Source of the DNA: CAYFXE01 sp964347035
GTDB lineage: Bacteria; Acidobacteriota; Aminicenantia; Aminicenantales; Aminicenantaceae
Assembly: GCA_964347035.1 (NCBI GenBank)
Contig: CAYFXE010000013.1
Coordinates: 4,781-68,780 of the forward strand
Length of the DNA: 64,000 bases
Direction: 5' to 3'
The position numbers and the translations under genes are program-made. How positions within the stretch are numbered: the first letter of the stretch is position 1; the number at the start of each line of letters is the position of its first letter. The notes below the pieces were generated by a model, which saw only the letters and a list, made by a program, of their open reading frames with translations, was not told where the DNA came from and did no database searches. Shown one piece after another: positions 43,532 through 51,209 of the stretch.

Positions 43532-43888
43532 ATGAGAAGAATCATGTTGAAGGCGAAGATCCATAGAGCCAAAGTCACAGAAACCGACCTCGATTATGAG
43601 GGAAGTTTGACTTTGGATGAAAGCCTTATGAGCGCAGCAGATATGATGACCTACGAGCAGGTTCATGTTTACAATATCACCAACGGAGAGAGATTCTTAA
43701 CCTACCTGATCAAGGGAAAGAGGGATTCTGGAGTCGTGGGGATCAACGGGGCTGCCGCCCATAAGGCTAAGGTCGGTGATGAGTTGATTATCGCCACCTA
43801 TGCCGTTTTAGAAGAAGAAAAAACAGATTACTTCATGCCCAAAATCATACTGGTCGATGAGAAGAACCGCATCAAACAAATAAAATGA
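43532..43888 (+). CDS. panD: Aspartate 1-decarboxylase
   Basis: The 118-residue proenzyme self-cleaves at Gly24-Ser25 in LDYEGSLTLDE to form the pyruvoyl cofactor and makes beta-alanine from aspartate for PanC. Other motifs: YEQVHVYNITNGERFLTYL and GVVGINGAAAHKAKVGD. The ATG at 43532 reproduces the E. coli residue numbering exactly at the cleavage site; a GTG at 43529 is possible and better spaced to AAGGAG. The aspartase gene downstream competes for the same substrate. Confidence 0.95.
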   Translation: MRRIMLKAKIHRAKVTETDLDYEGSLTLDESLMSAADMMTYEQVHVYNITNGERFLTYLIKGKRDSGVVGINGAAAHKAKVGDELIIATYAVLEEEKTDYFMPKIILVDEKNRIKQIK

Positions 43889-43900
43889 GCCAAGGAAAAA

Positions 43901-43949
43901 AATGGGGACGGTTCTGTTTTTCTCTCCTAAAAAAAGAACCGTCCCCATT
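43901..43949. repeat. GGGGACGG-family inverted repeat, copy B
   Basis: Perfect 15-bp arms, AATGGGGACGGTTCT (43901-43915) and AGAACCGTCCCCATT (43935-43949), around a 19-base loop with T and A tracts, 12 bases after the panD stop. It probably also works as a terminator in the 137-base space before aspA. Confidence 0.8.
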
Positions 43950-44025
43950 TATGCCTTTACCCCGCTTTTTAAGAAATATTTTTCTGAATATGTTTCTTTC
44001 ATCCAAGTAAAAAAGGAGATAAAGA

Positions 44026-45474
44026 ATGGGTAAGAAGGGGAGAGTGGAGAAGGATTCTCTTGGGACTCGGACTGTACCTGCGGAGGCCTATTACGGCCTA
44101 CAAACCCTCAGAGCTATCGAAAATTTTCCGATAAGTGACCAAAGAGCCCATCCGACCTTCGTGGATGCCTTTATCACCATAAAAAAGGCAGCCGCTCTGG
44201 TTAACCATAAGCAGAAAAGGTTAGAGGAGAAAAAGACTAAGGCTATCGTCAGAGCCTGTGATGAAATTTTGAGAGGAAAGCTGAGAGATCAGCTCGTGGT
44301 CGATGTCTTCCAGATGGGAGCGGGGACATCTTTTCATATGAATGTCAACGAGGTGATCGCCAATCGATCCGAAGAGATCTTAGGAGGGAAGAAGGGAGCA
44401 TACGATCTTGTCCATCCCAATGACCATGTTAACATGGGCCAGAGCACCAATGATGTTTTTCCCACGGCGATGCATCTGGCCGCTCTCTTTCTTCTGCGAG
44501 ATAATCTCTTTCCCAAGCTCACGGAGATAGAGAAGTCTTTTTATGTTAAGGGCAAGGAGTTTGATTCGATCCTGAAATCAGGGAGGACTCATCTCCAGGA
44601 TGCTGCACCGATTAGATTAGGGCAGGAATTTAAAGCCTACGGTCGAGCCCTGACGAAGAGCCGAATATTCTTGGAAAAAGCGGCTGAATCGCTAACTGAG
44701 TTGGGCATCGGCGGGAGTGCTGTGGGGACAGGCTTGAACACTCTCCCAGGCTATCGTGAGGAGCTGGTCAGGCTTTTATCAAAGATGACGGGATTTAAGC
44801 TGAAGACAGCCAAAGATCTTAGGGAGGCGATGCAGAGCCAGCGGCCGATGGCTGAGGTCTCGGCCGCTCTCAGGAACTTGGCACTTGAGATGAATCGTAT
44901 CGCCAACGACCTGCGTCTCCTCTGTTCAGGACCCAAAACTGGATTGGCTGAGATCATGGTTCCGGCTGTAGCTCCCGGTTCCTCTGTCATGCCAGGTAAA
45001 GTGAATCCCTCTATGCTCGAGATGATGAATATGGTTTGCTACCAGGTTCTTGGTTGTGATCAAGCCGTAAGCGGAGCCGTCCAGGCCGGACAGCTGGAGC
45101 TGAACGTGATGATGCCGTTGATTGCGTTCAACATCAATTTCATGATTGAAATCATGGGGAATGCCTTAGGACAGCTCAGCAGACGGTGCATACAGGGGAT
45201 AAGAGTGAATGTGGAACTTTGCCAAACTTATGCCGAGAAGAGCATGGGATTGGCAACTGCGCTGTCTCCTTACCTTGGTTATGGACGAGCAGCTCAAGTG
45301 GCTAAGGAATCTCTGGCCGAAGGAAGAACTCTGACAGAAATTGTGTTGGAGAAGGGCTGGCTTGATGAAAAAAAACTCAAGGAGATTTTGAATCCGAAAA
45401 AGATGACAGAACCCGGAATTCCCGGTTATGAAATGAAAAAAGGGGACGGTTCAATCTTTAGTAAGAAAAAATAA
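44026..45474 (+). CDS. aspA: Aspartate ammonia-lyase
   Basis: The 482-residue protein belongs to the fumarase/aspartase family. AEAYYGLQTLRAIENFPIS, HPNDHVNMGQSTNDVFPTA, GSSVMPGKVNPSMLEMMNM and AGQLELNVMMPLIAFN match aspartases (AnsB-like) better than fumarase C, so it likely splits aspartate to fumarate and ammonia; fumarase remains an alternative. The last twelve codons (KKGDGSIFSKKK) are encoded by the left arm and loop of an inverted repeat, so the C-terminal tail is repeat-derived. Fumarate would feed the Sdh/Frd enzyme. Confidence 0.88.
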   Translation: MGKKGRVEKDSLGTRTVPAEAYYGLQTLRAIENFPISDQRAHPTFVDAFITIKKAAALVNHKQKRLEEKKTKAIVRACDEILRGKLRDQLVVDVFQMGAGTSFHMNVNEVIANRSEEILGGKKGAYDLVHPNDHVNMGQSTNDVFPTAMHLAALFLLRDNLFPKLTEIEKSFYVKGKEFDSILKSGRTHLQDAAPIRLGQEFKAYGRALTKSRIFLEKAAESLTELGIGGSAVGTGLNTLPGYREELVRLLSKMTGFKLKTAKDLREAMQSQRPMAEVSAALRNLALEMNRIANDLRLLCSGPKTGLAEIMVPAVAPGSSVMPGKVNPSMLEMMNMVCYQVLGCDQAVSGAVQAGQLELNVMMPLIAFNINFMIEIMGNALGQLSRRCIQGIRVNVELCQTYAEKSMGLATALSPYLGYGRAAQVAKESLAEGRTLTEIVLEKGWLDEKKLKEILNPKKMTEPGIPGYEMKKGDGSIFSKKK

Positions 45475-45491
45475 AAACCGTCCCCTTTTTT
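45436..45491. terminator. GGGGACGG-family inverted repeat, copy C, acting as bidirectional terminator
   Basis: Perfect 16-bp arms AAAAAAGGGGACGGTT (45436-45451) and AACCGTCCCCTTTTTT (45476-45491), with further T after the right arm. It lies between convergent aspA and pdhC and has the GC stem and T run of an intrinsic terminator in both directions. Its left arm and loop encode the end of aspA. Confidence 0.75.
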
Positions 45492-45549
45492 TTAGCAATC
45501 CAGTTCCCAGTTCTCAGTTTAAGATAAGATTCTTTTCTTGCTGATAGCT

Positions 45550-45577
45550 GACAACTGATAACTGACAACTGATAACT
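45550..45577. repeat. Two tandem 14-bp units
   Basis: GACAACTGATAACT occurs twice head to tail, after a CAGTTCCCAGTTCTCAGTTT stretch (about 45501-45520). It lies only a few bases past the pdhC stop. It resembles, in style, the GAGTCAC-rich repeats at 58.0 and 62.3 kb. Confidence 0.75.
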
Positions 45578-45580
45578 GAT

Positions 45581-46813
45581 TCACTTATCCAATTCAGAAA
45601 TCAGGTCATCCGGTTCTTCTAATAACGCGATAAGATCATTCACAAATCGTCCTGCTTCTGCCCCATCGATAACTCGATGGTCGAAGGAAAGACAAAGAGG
45701 CAGGATTTTTTTGATCTTGATCTCGCCTCCCTCAACGCGAACCCTGTCCGTTATCTTCAAAGTCGCCAGGATAGCGACCTCTGGATAATTGATGATGGGT
45801 GTGGCGGCTTCGCCTCCGATCATTCCCACGTTTGTGATCGAGAAGGTCCCTCCTTTGAGCTCGGCCATATTCAGGGTTCTTGCCTTGGCCGCCTCGGCGA
45901 GTTGCTGTATTTCTTGGGCCAGTTCGAACAGGGACTTATGCTCGGCGAGCTTGACCACCGGCACGATCAATCCATCCGGAATATCCACAGCAATTCCGAT
46001 GTTGAAGTATTCTTTAACAATGATCTCTCCTTCTTCGTCATCGAGAGTCGAGTTGAGTATGGGATGATCCTTCAGAGCATAGATGACCGCTCTGACGATA
46101 AACGGAAGATAGGTGAGTTTTATCCCTTTTTCTTCAGCTTCCTTTTTCATCGTTTCTCGCAATTTGGCCAGCTTCGTAACATCGGCTTCGTCGAAATGCG
46201 TCACATGCGCGGCTTTGGAGACAGACTCACTCATCCTCTTGGCCGTGGCGCGTCGAACACCTCTTAGAGGAATCCTATTAATTGTTCCGTAGAAGTCAAA
46301 TTTGGCCTTGACCTTAATCTCCGGTTTTTTCACACCAGGAGGCTTTTCCTCTTTGAACCGTCGTACGTCCTCTTCAATAATTCGTCCTTGAGGACCAGAT
46401 CCTTGGATGGATTTAATGTTCACTCCCAAATCCAGAGCGAGCCTGCGGACCTTGGGAGTTGCTGAAATTTCACGGATTTCCTCTTTTGTCTCCTTGATGG
46501 CGCCGACAACTCCAGGTGCGGGTATTTCTTCGGCTTCGATTTTTTCCTTTGGGACTTCTTCCTCAACAGATTCTCCCTTTTCCCCGATAGTCACCAATAC
46601 TTCTCCAACATGGACGATATCCTTTTCCTTGAAGTGGAGTTTTAAGACTGTACCTTTATACGGCGAGGGAACCTCGACGATAGCTTTGTCGGTTTCGACC
46701 TCAGCCAGAGTTTGGTCTTCTTCGATTAGTTCGCCTTCCTGAATGCGCCACCTGACGATCTCGCCCTCTGTGATTCCTTCACCGATGTCTGGGAATTTGA
46801 ATTGTTTTGCCAT
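45581..46813 (-). CDS. pdhC: Dihydrolipoamide acyltransferase (E2 of 2-oxoacid dehydrogenase)
   Basis: The 410-residue E2 has one N-terminal lipoyl domain (lipoyl Lys in VETDKAIVEVPSP), a peripheral-subunit-binding domain (TPKVRRLALDLGVNIKSIQG-like) and a C-terminal catalytic domain with SFDHRVIDGAEAGRFVNDL. It accepts the acyl group from E1 and passes it to CoA. GGAGTGGTG precedes ATG 46813, two bases after the pdhB stop region. No E3 (lipoamide dehydrogenase) is next to it; the MerA-like gene at 14.6 kb is not an obvious substitute. Confidence 0.92.
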   Translation of the reverse strand: MAKQFKFPDIGEGITEGEIVRWRIQEGELIEEDQTLAEVETDKAIVEVPSPYKGTVLKLHFKEKDIVHVGEVLVTIGEKGESVEEEVPKEKIEAEEIPAPGVVGAIKETKEEIREISATPKVRRLALDLGVNIKSIQGSGPQGRIIEEDVRRFKEEKPPGVKKPEIKVKAKFDFYGTINRIPLRGVRRATAKRMSESVSKAAHVTHFDEADVTKLAKLRETMKKEAEEKGIKLTYLPFIVRAVIYALKDHPILNSTLDDEEGEIIVKEYFNIGIAVDIPDGLIVPVVKLAEHKSLFELAQEIQQLAEAAKARTLNMAELKGGTFSITNVGMIGGEAATPIINYPEVAILATLKITDRVRVEGGEIKIKKILPLCLSFDHRVIDGAEAGRFVNDLIALLEEPDDLISELDK

Positions 46814-46815
46814 GA

Positions 46816-47790
46816 TCACCACTCCATAATTTTTTTTATGTAGTAGACAATCCTTTCAGGTGTCGGGTAGTAATAATCTTCACTCTTGAAGAGAGGGACA
46901 GTGATGTCCTGACCTGTGATCCGTAAAACAGGCGCATCAAGATTGAGGAGAGCCTTCTCGTTGATCAATGCCGCAATCTCAGCCCCTAAGCCGCATGTTT
47001 TCGGTGCTTCATGGACAACAACAGCGCGGCCTGTTCTCTTGACCGAATCGATGATTGTTTGAGAATCCATCGGAGACAGCGTCCGAAGGTCTACAATTTC
47101 AGGGAAAACACCAGTCGGCTCGATTATTTCCGCCGCTTGCTGAACAACAGGAATCATGGCCCCCCAGGCAATGATCGTCAGGTCTTCCCCCTCACGGACA
47201 ATTTTTGCCTGACTCAAAGGCACCGCATAATCATCTTCGGGAACCTCCTGCCTTCCCGCCCTGTAGAGTCTTTTCGGTTCTAAAAATATGACAGGGTCAT
47301 CATCTCTTATCGAAGAGATAAGAAGCCCTTTGGCATCGTAGGGAGTGGATGGAACGGCGACTTTTAATCCAGGAATTTGACTGAACAAGGCCTCTGTACT
47401 CTCGGAGTGATGTTCGAGAGCTTTGACTCCTGCTCCGTAGGGCATTCGAATGACTATTGGAACAGTGTATCTTCCTCGAGACCGGTTCCTGAGTCGGGCG
47501 GCATGGGCTAAGATCTGATTGTAAGCCAAGTAGATAAATCCCATAAACTGGATCTCGGCAATCGGGCGGAGACCGTAGGCCGCCATCCCGATAGCCATGC
47601 CGACGATCGCAGATTCAGCTAGAGGAGTATCTATAACTCGCTCTTCCCCAAATCGATCGAGGAGTCCATCGGTCACCCGGAACACTCCGCCATCAACTCC
47701 CACATCCTCTCCGAGGATGAGGACTCTCTCGTCACGTTCTATTTCCTGAAGCATGGCTTGATTAAGAGCTTGGACCATGTTGAGTTTCAT
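46816..47790 (-). CDS. pdhB: 2-oxoacid (pyruvate) dehydrogenase E1 component, beta subunit
   Basis: The 324-residue transketolase-like beta subunit shows VLILGEDVGVDGGVFRVTDG, VIDTPLAESAIVGMAIGMAA, RMPYGAGVKALEHHSE and DLRTLSPMDSQTIIDSVKRT. With the alpha subunit it forms the ThDP-dependent alpha2beta2 E1 typical of Gram-positive PDH and branched-chain complexes. Its ATG overlaps the pdhA stop by four bases (ATGA), and pdhC follows. Substrate (pyruvate or branched-chain 2-oxoacid) cannot be decided from sequence alone; pyruvate is preferred. Confidence 0.92.
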   Translation of the reverse strand: MKLNMVQALNQAMLQEIERDERVLILGEDVGVDGGVFRVTDGLLDRFGEERVIDTPLAESAIVGMAIGMAAYGLRPIAEIQFMGFIYLAYNQILAHAARLRNRSRGRYTVPIVIRMPYGAGVKALEHHSESTEALFSQIPGLKVAVPSTPYDAKGLLISSIRDDDPVIFLEPKRLYRAGRQEVPEDDYAVPLSQAKIVREGEDLTIIAWGAMIPVVQQAAEIIEPTGVFPEIVDLRTLSPMDSQTIIDSVKRTGRAVVVHEAPKTCGLGAEIAALINEKALLNLDAPVLRITGQDITVPLFKSEDYYYPTPERIVYYIKKIMEW

Positions 47791-48866
47791 TGGCCTGTCT
47801 CCTTCAGAAACGCCTTGAGCTCTTCCAGTTGGGCTATGAGGTTGGGTGTCATTTCTTTATAGGTGTGAATAAAGAGTTCCTCCAGGGAAGGGGGAGGGGT
47901 CTTTTCGGCTTCCTCGACTGATGAATTGATGGTTTGTGTGATTTCTTCCTGAACTTTGTGTTCAAAAGATTCATCCCAAAGGCCCTTGTCTTTCAGGTAA
48001 ATCCTGAATCTTTCGATCGGGTCCTTCTTCTCCCATCTCTTCACCTCTTCCTGGGACCGGTATTTTGTGGCATCATCCGAGGTGGTATGACTGGTCATCC
48101 GGTAGGTGTAAGCTTCGATGAGTGTAGCACCCTCGCCGGCTCTGGCTCTTTCAGCGGCTTCTCTGGTGGCTGCATACATAGCCAGGATGTCGTTGCCGTC
48201 GACGAGAATGCCTGGAAAACCATACGAAACGGCTTTTTGGGCCAGAGTCTTGGAGGCGGTTTGCTTGGCTCTCGGCATGGAAATCGCGTACTGGTTGTTG
48301 AAGCAAACAAACACATTGGGTGTCTTGTAGACACCAGCAAAATTTAGGGCCTCATGGAAGTCTCCCTCGGATGTGGCTCCGTCACTGAACGTGCTCAAGA
48401 TGCAGATCTTCTCTTTCTTCATCTTCGCGGCCATTCCAGCTCCGACCGCATGGGGCAGCTGAGAGGCGACGGGAACAGCCAGCGTGAAAATATTCAGATC
48501 AGCGGGGATGTTCATACCCTCTTCGTGTCCCATCCAGTACAGATAATAATTTTTCAACGGAAGACCGAGAGTGACATATACTCCGAGATCTCGAAAGTAA
48601 GGGAAGAGCCAATCTCCCTTCTTGAAAGCCAGGCCTGAGCCTACCTGGCAGGCTTCATGGCCGATGTTAGGAGCAAAGGTCCCCATCCTGCCTTGGCGTT
48701 GAAGCGTGAACGCTTTGGAATCGGCGTTGCGAGTCAAAACCATCAAGGTGTACATCCTTTTTAGCTCTTCTGCCAAGAGCTTTGGTTCGAGTGAACGAAG
48801 GACCTTTCCCTTTTCATTCAATATCTGCAGCATATCCCCTTTTAAAGGGTCGTACTGCTCAATCAT
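47787..48866 (-). CDS. pdhA: 2-oxoacid (pyruvate) dehydrogenase E1 component, alpha subunit
   Basis: AGGAGGAAGGCT sets ATG 48866, giving 359 residues. It has GHEACQVGSGLAFKKGDWLF, SQLPHAVGAGMAAKM, the ThDP-binding FSDGATSEGDFHEALNFA and later NNQYAIS, and YRMTSHTTSDDATKYR. The ThDP motif normally begins GDG and here reads SDG, an unusual first-position change with the metal-binding Asp kept. It heads the pdhABC operon. Confidence 0.92.
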   Translation of the reverse strand: MIEQYDPLKGDMLQILNEKGKVLRSLEPKLLAEELKRMYTLMVLTRNADSKAFTLQRQGRMGTFAPNIGHEACQVGSGLAFKKGDWLFPYFRDLGVYVTLGLPLKNYYLYWMGHEEGMNIPADLNIFTLAVPVASQLPHAVGAGMAAKMKKEKICILSTFSDGATSEGDFHEALNFAGVYKTPNVFVCFNNQYAISMPRAKQTASKTLAQKAVSYGFPGILVDGNDILAMYAATREAAERARAGEGATLIEAYTYRMTSHTTSDDATKYRSQEEVKRWEKKDPIERFRIYLKDKGLWDESFEHKVQEEITQTINSSVEEAEKTPPPSLEELFIHTYKEMTPNLIAQLEELKAFLKETGQ

Positions 48867-48966
48867 AGCCTTCCTCCTGTGTTCAATAGAAGACACTCCA
48901 ATCAATGCGGAGGGCTTTTAAAGAGGGTGTTAGAAAAAGCCTATTTGTTAGGTTCTTATGTATTGG

Positions 48967-49229
48967 CTATTTTGTGGCCCACTCTTTGAGTTTCTCGTAC
49001 TCCACCTCTCCACATAGGACATCATTGGTTTCTGTGTTGAAGAAAGTCGGAGTCCGAAGCTGTCCTCCACACTTAGGTGCGATAATATCAAGTCAGCGTT
49101 TTTTTCATCGTGCCAAACTTCCAGCTTTTCCAATTGAATGCCCGTCTCTTCTTCCAATTTGTCAACATAGGGCATCATATTCTTGCAGTGAGGACACTCC
49201 CGTCCATGGAACATGATCAGTTTTTCCAT
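48967..49229 (-). pseudogene. Thioredoxin/glutaredoxin-like protein, frameshifted
   Basis: The first part encodes MEKLIMFHGRECPHCKNMM with a CPHC redox motif and continues to VWHDEKNADL; the rest, in another frame, encodes PKCGGQLRTPTFFNTETNDV, LCGEVEYEKLKEWATK and a TAG at 48969-48967. Together they make an 87-residue small thioredoxin-like protein if one base is restored near 49080-49095. The AGGAGG ribosome site lies in the last codons of the upstream FTR gene, one base before. A single-base deletion or sequencing error is the simplest explanation. Confidence 0.75.
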
Positions 49230-49230
49230 C

Positions 49231-49656
49231 CTATTTCCTCCTAACGAAAAGCCCACACCAACATTCCCCATCCTGTTTGTCTTTGTAGGTTTCATGGATA
49301 CGAAAATTACAAGGACAGACGAGTTTCAGATCCTCGATGAAATCTTTGGTGATGAGTCGGCAGGGACAATATTTTAAGCCATGATTCTGTTCATTGTTGA
49401 ATATGCCGTCGAGAAGCATGTTGACCTTTTCTGTATCAGGATTCACTCGGAATTCGTTCTTCTCTGCGAATTTTTCGATGGCCTCTAAGAAATCATCTTT
49501 GCTGAATTTTGTTTCGGTGTCAGGACAGATTTTCGTGGCTTCTTCTGCTGAAATTTCCACATAAGCGTTTTCGGCCATGCAGGTAGGGCACACCTCTGGG
49601 GGATTGAGGCCATAATGGATATCATTGCATACAAAGCAACGCCAGTATTTTTTCAT
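49231..49656 (-). CDS. Rubredoxin-like domain fused to ferredoxin-thioredoxin reductase catalytic domain
   Basis: The 141-residue protein begins with a rubredoxin-like iron site (YWRCFVCNDIHYGLNPPEVC and a following CMAE), then a linker and an FTR catalytic chain: NPDTEKVNMLLDGIF, GLKYCPCRLI, LVCPCNF and GECWCGLFV, which hold the redox disulfide and 4Fe-4S cysteines. FTR catalytic domains transfer electrons one at a time to a thioredoxin disulfide; here the thioredoxin-like gene directly follows. An earlier in-frame ATG (49689) adds eleven residues; neither start has a clear ribosome site. Confidence 0.85.
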   Translation of the reverse strand: MKKYWRCFVCNDIHYGLNPPEVCPTCMAENAYVEISAEEATKICPDTETKFSKDDFLEAIEKFAEKNEFRVNPDTEKVNMLLDGIFNNEQNHGLKYCPCRLITKDFIEDLKLVCPCNFRIHETYKDKQDGECWCGLFVRRK

Positions 49657-49777
49657 GCTTTTTAAACTTTGAGATGTACTTTTCCCCATATTTTAGGGAA
49701 ATACTAATAGATCTCTCTTTCTCTTTTTTTTAAAATCTTGTTGCGGAATTCGTTCAAACGGCTTGGCCAGGAAATGC

Positions 49778-50263
49778 TCACATCATGGTTTTGGCCATTT
49801 CCTGTTCCATCTCGGACTTGCGCGTGCAGTAATAGCCGTTCTTCATACCTTTCTCGATATAGATTGGGCACTTCGGACAGTCACAGCCTTTCTCTTCGGT
49901 GATGATCTTGCTCTTGCTGATAAATGGGTGGCAGAAAGCGCTTTCTGTCTCTTCGGCGACGTAGGTCGGACAGGTCTTGCAGATGCATTTTTCCTTGACC
50001 ATCGGGAGCATTTCTTCCATCTCCGCCATCATCGTGTCAGCTTCTTCTTCAGTCTTGCCCGTTTTTATGAGCATCTCCCTGACCATATCTTTCTGGCTCA
50101 TCTCTTCCATCGGAGCTTCTTGGGCTGGAGCTTGGGCTTGTTGAGCGACCTCCTCTGCAACAGGCTCTTCTTCGGCTTTTTTACAGGAACTTAGACCAAG
50201 GCAGGCCAAACAAATTCCAGCTAATCCGGAACCGCCTTTTTCGAAGAACTCTCTTCGTTTCAT
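49778..50263 (-). CDS. DUF2769-like cysteine-rich exported lipoprotein
   Basis: GAGGAGGGCC before ATG 50263 decides the start. The 161-residue protein opens with MKRREFFEKGGSGLAGICLA, a twin-arginine-type signal ending LGLSSC, so it is probably exported folded and lipid-anchored. A Glu/Ala-rich linker (about 30 residues) leads to a Cys-rich C-terminal domain: KCICKTCPTYV, AFCHPFIS, CDCPKCPIYIEK and GYYC. This pattern matches DUF2769. The cysteines could hold a metal or Fe-S centre, which would explain Tat export. Function unknown; redox neighbours fit. Confidence 0.78.
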   Translation of the reverse strand: MKRREFFEKGGSGLAGICLACLGLSSCKKAEEEPVAEEVAQQAQAPAQEAPMEEMSQKDMVREMLIKTGKTEEEADTMMAEMEEMLPMVKEKCICKTCPTYVAEETESAFCHPFISKSKIITEEKGCDCPKCPIYIEKGMKNGYYCTRKSEMEQEMAKTMM

Positions 50264-50438
50264 AGGCCCTCCTCTTAATGATTTCATTAATTCTTATCAT
50301 AAAAAAAATGTTCGTGTCAATTATACAATATCTATAGATTTTATTAGGAATTGACAAAAAATGGAAGAAGAATGTAAGAATTTGGAGATTCTTCCAAAGC
50401 GAACGTTCTGTCTTTCAAAAGTAGGGAGGCAGCTTTTT

Positions 50439-51155
50439 TTATAAAGTTTTTAGATATGCTAGTAAATCTGCCATATCCTGATCTGGGAGGTTGGTGAAGG
50501 CCGGCATGGCAAGGAATGGACGGATGATCTGTTGTTTTATGTTCTCGATCGTGGCCGGTCTCCTGCTGGAAGGAAGAGTATCTTTATCTAACAAACCTTT
50601 GAGCCCGGGTCCCGCCTTTTTTTCTTCCCGATCGGCAAAGTGACACGAGCTGCATTTGCTGGCGAAGATTGTTGCGCCTTTTTCGGCTCTGCCTTGAAGA
50701 GGAGATGGTGATGAGATTGACTCTTCCAAAGGTTCAGTAGGGACAAAGGCTGTTCTAAGGAAATAGTATCCAGCAGAGGTGCTGAAGACAACAAACGCCA
50801 TACAAAAAATGGTCATCCCCAGCGCCGGCGCAAACCTGAGAAGCTGTTTGTAAAATTGAACGATCAGAATCTTCATAATGAGCACGATAAACAGGACAAA
50901 GGCCAAGACACCATGAAATACAGCTCGAGTGGAGATATTATCTCCAGCCATGATCCAGTATTTAATACAGAAATAGCTAATGACCAGGAGGAGGATGAAA
51001 AACACAAAGCCAGTAACCTTGTGGAATCTTCTTAGGAATACCGCACTGATTTTAAGACCTTGTTTACCCATCAGGATGAACATTGAAAGAACAGAGGCGA
51101 TCCCTGCTAGAAGAAAAATTGAACCCAGGATGGATTTCAAAAGAAAAAATGACAT
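50439..51155 (-). CDS. Membrane-anchored monohaem cytochrome c
   Basis: The 238-residue protein has four N-terminal transmembrane helices (residues about 8-30, 45-65, 80-100, 112-132) and a C-terminal periplasmic cytochrome c domain with the haem motif CSSCH in ATIFASKCSSCHFAD, axial Met in FLAMPAFTNLPDQDM. It follows the DUF2769-like gene's upstream region on the same strand. Gene order (ThDP enzyme, cytochrome, Cys-rich protein, FTR) suggests an electron-transfer set. GAGGAGGGAGAC precedes the ATG. Confidence 0.88.
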   Translation of the reverse strand: MSFFLLKSILGSIFLLAGIASVLSMFILMGKQGLKISAVFLRRFHKVTGFVFFILLLVISYFCIKYWIMAGDNISTRAVFHGVLAFVLFIVLIMKILIVQFYKQLLRFAPALGMTIFCMAFVVFSTSAGYYFLRTAFVPTEPLEESISSPSPLQGRAEKGATIFASKCSSCHFADREEKKAGPGLKGLLDKDTLPSSRRPATIENIKQQIIRPFLAMPAFTNLPDQDMADLLAYLKTL

Positions 51156-51209
51156 CTTGTCTCCCTCCTCAAAAAATTGTCTAAAAAGTAATATTTCAGA
51201 TTTTCTTTG

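Noticed and set aside
45677..46267. 196-residue plus-strand frame in the E2 gene region
   Set aside because: It lies antisense to the catalytic domain of pdhC, whose motifs are clear on the minus strand.
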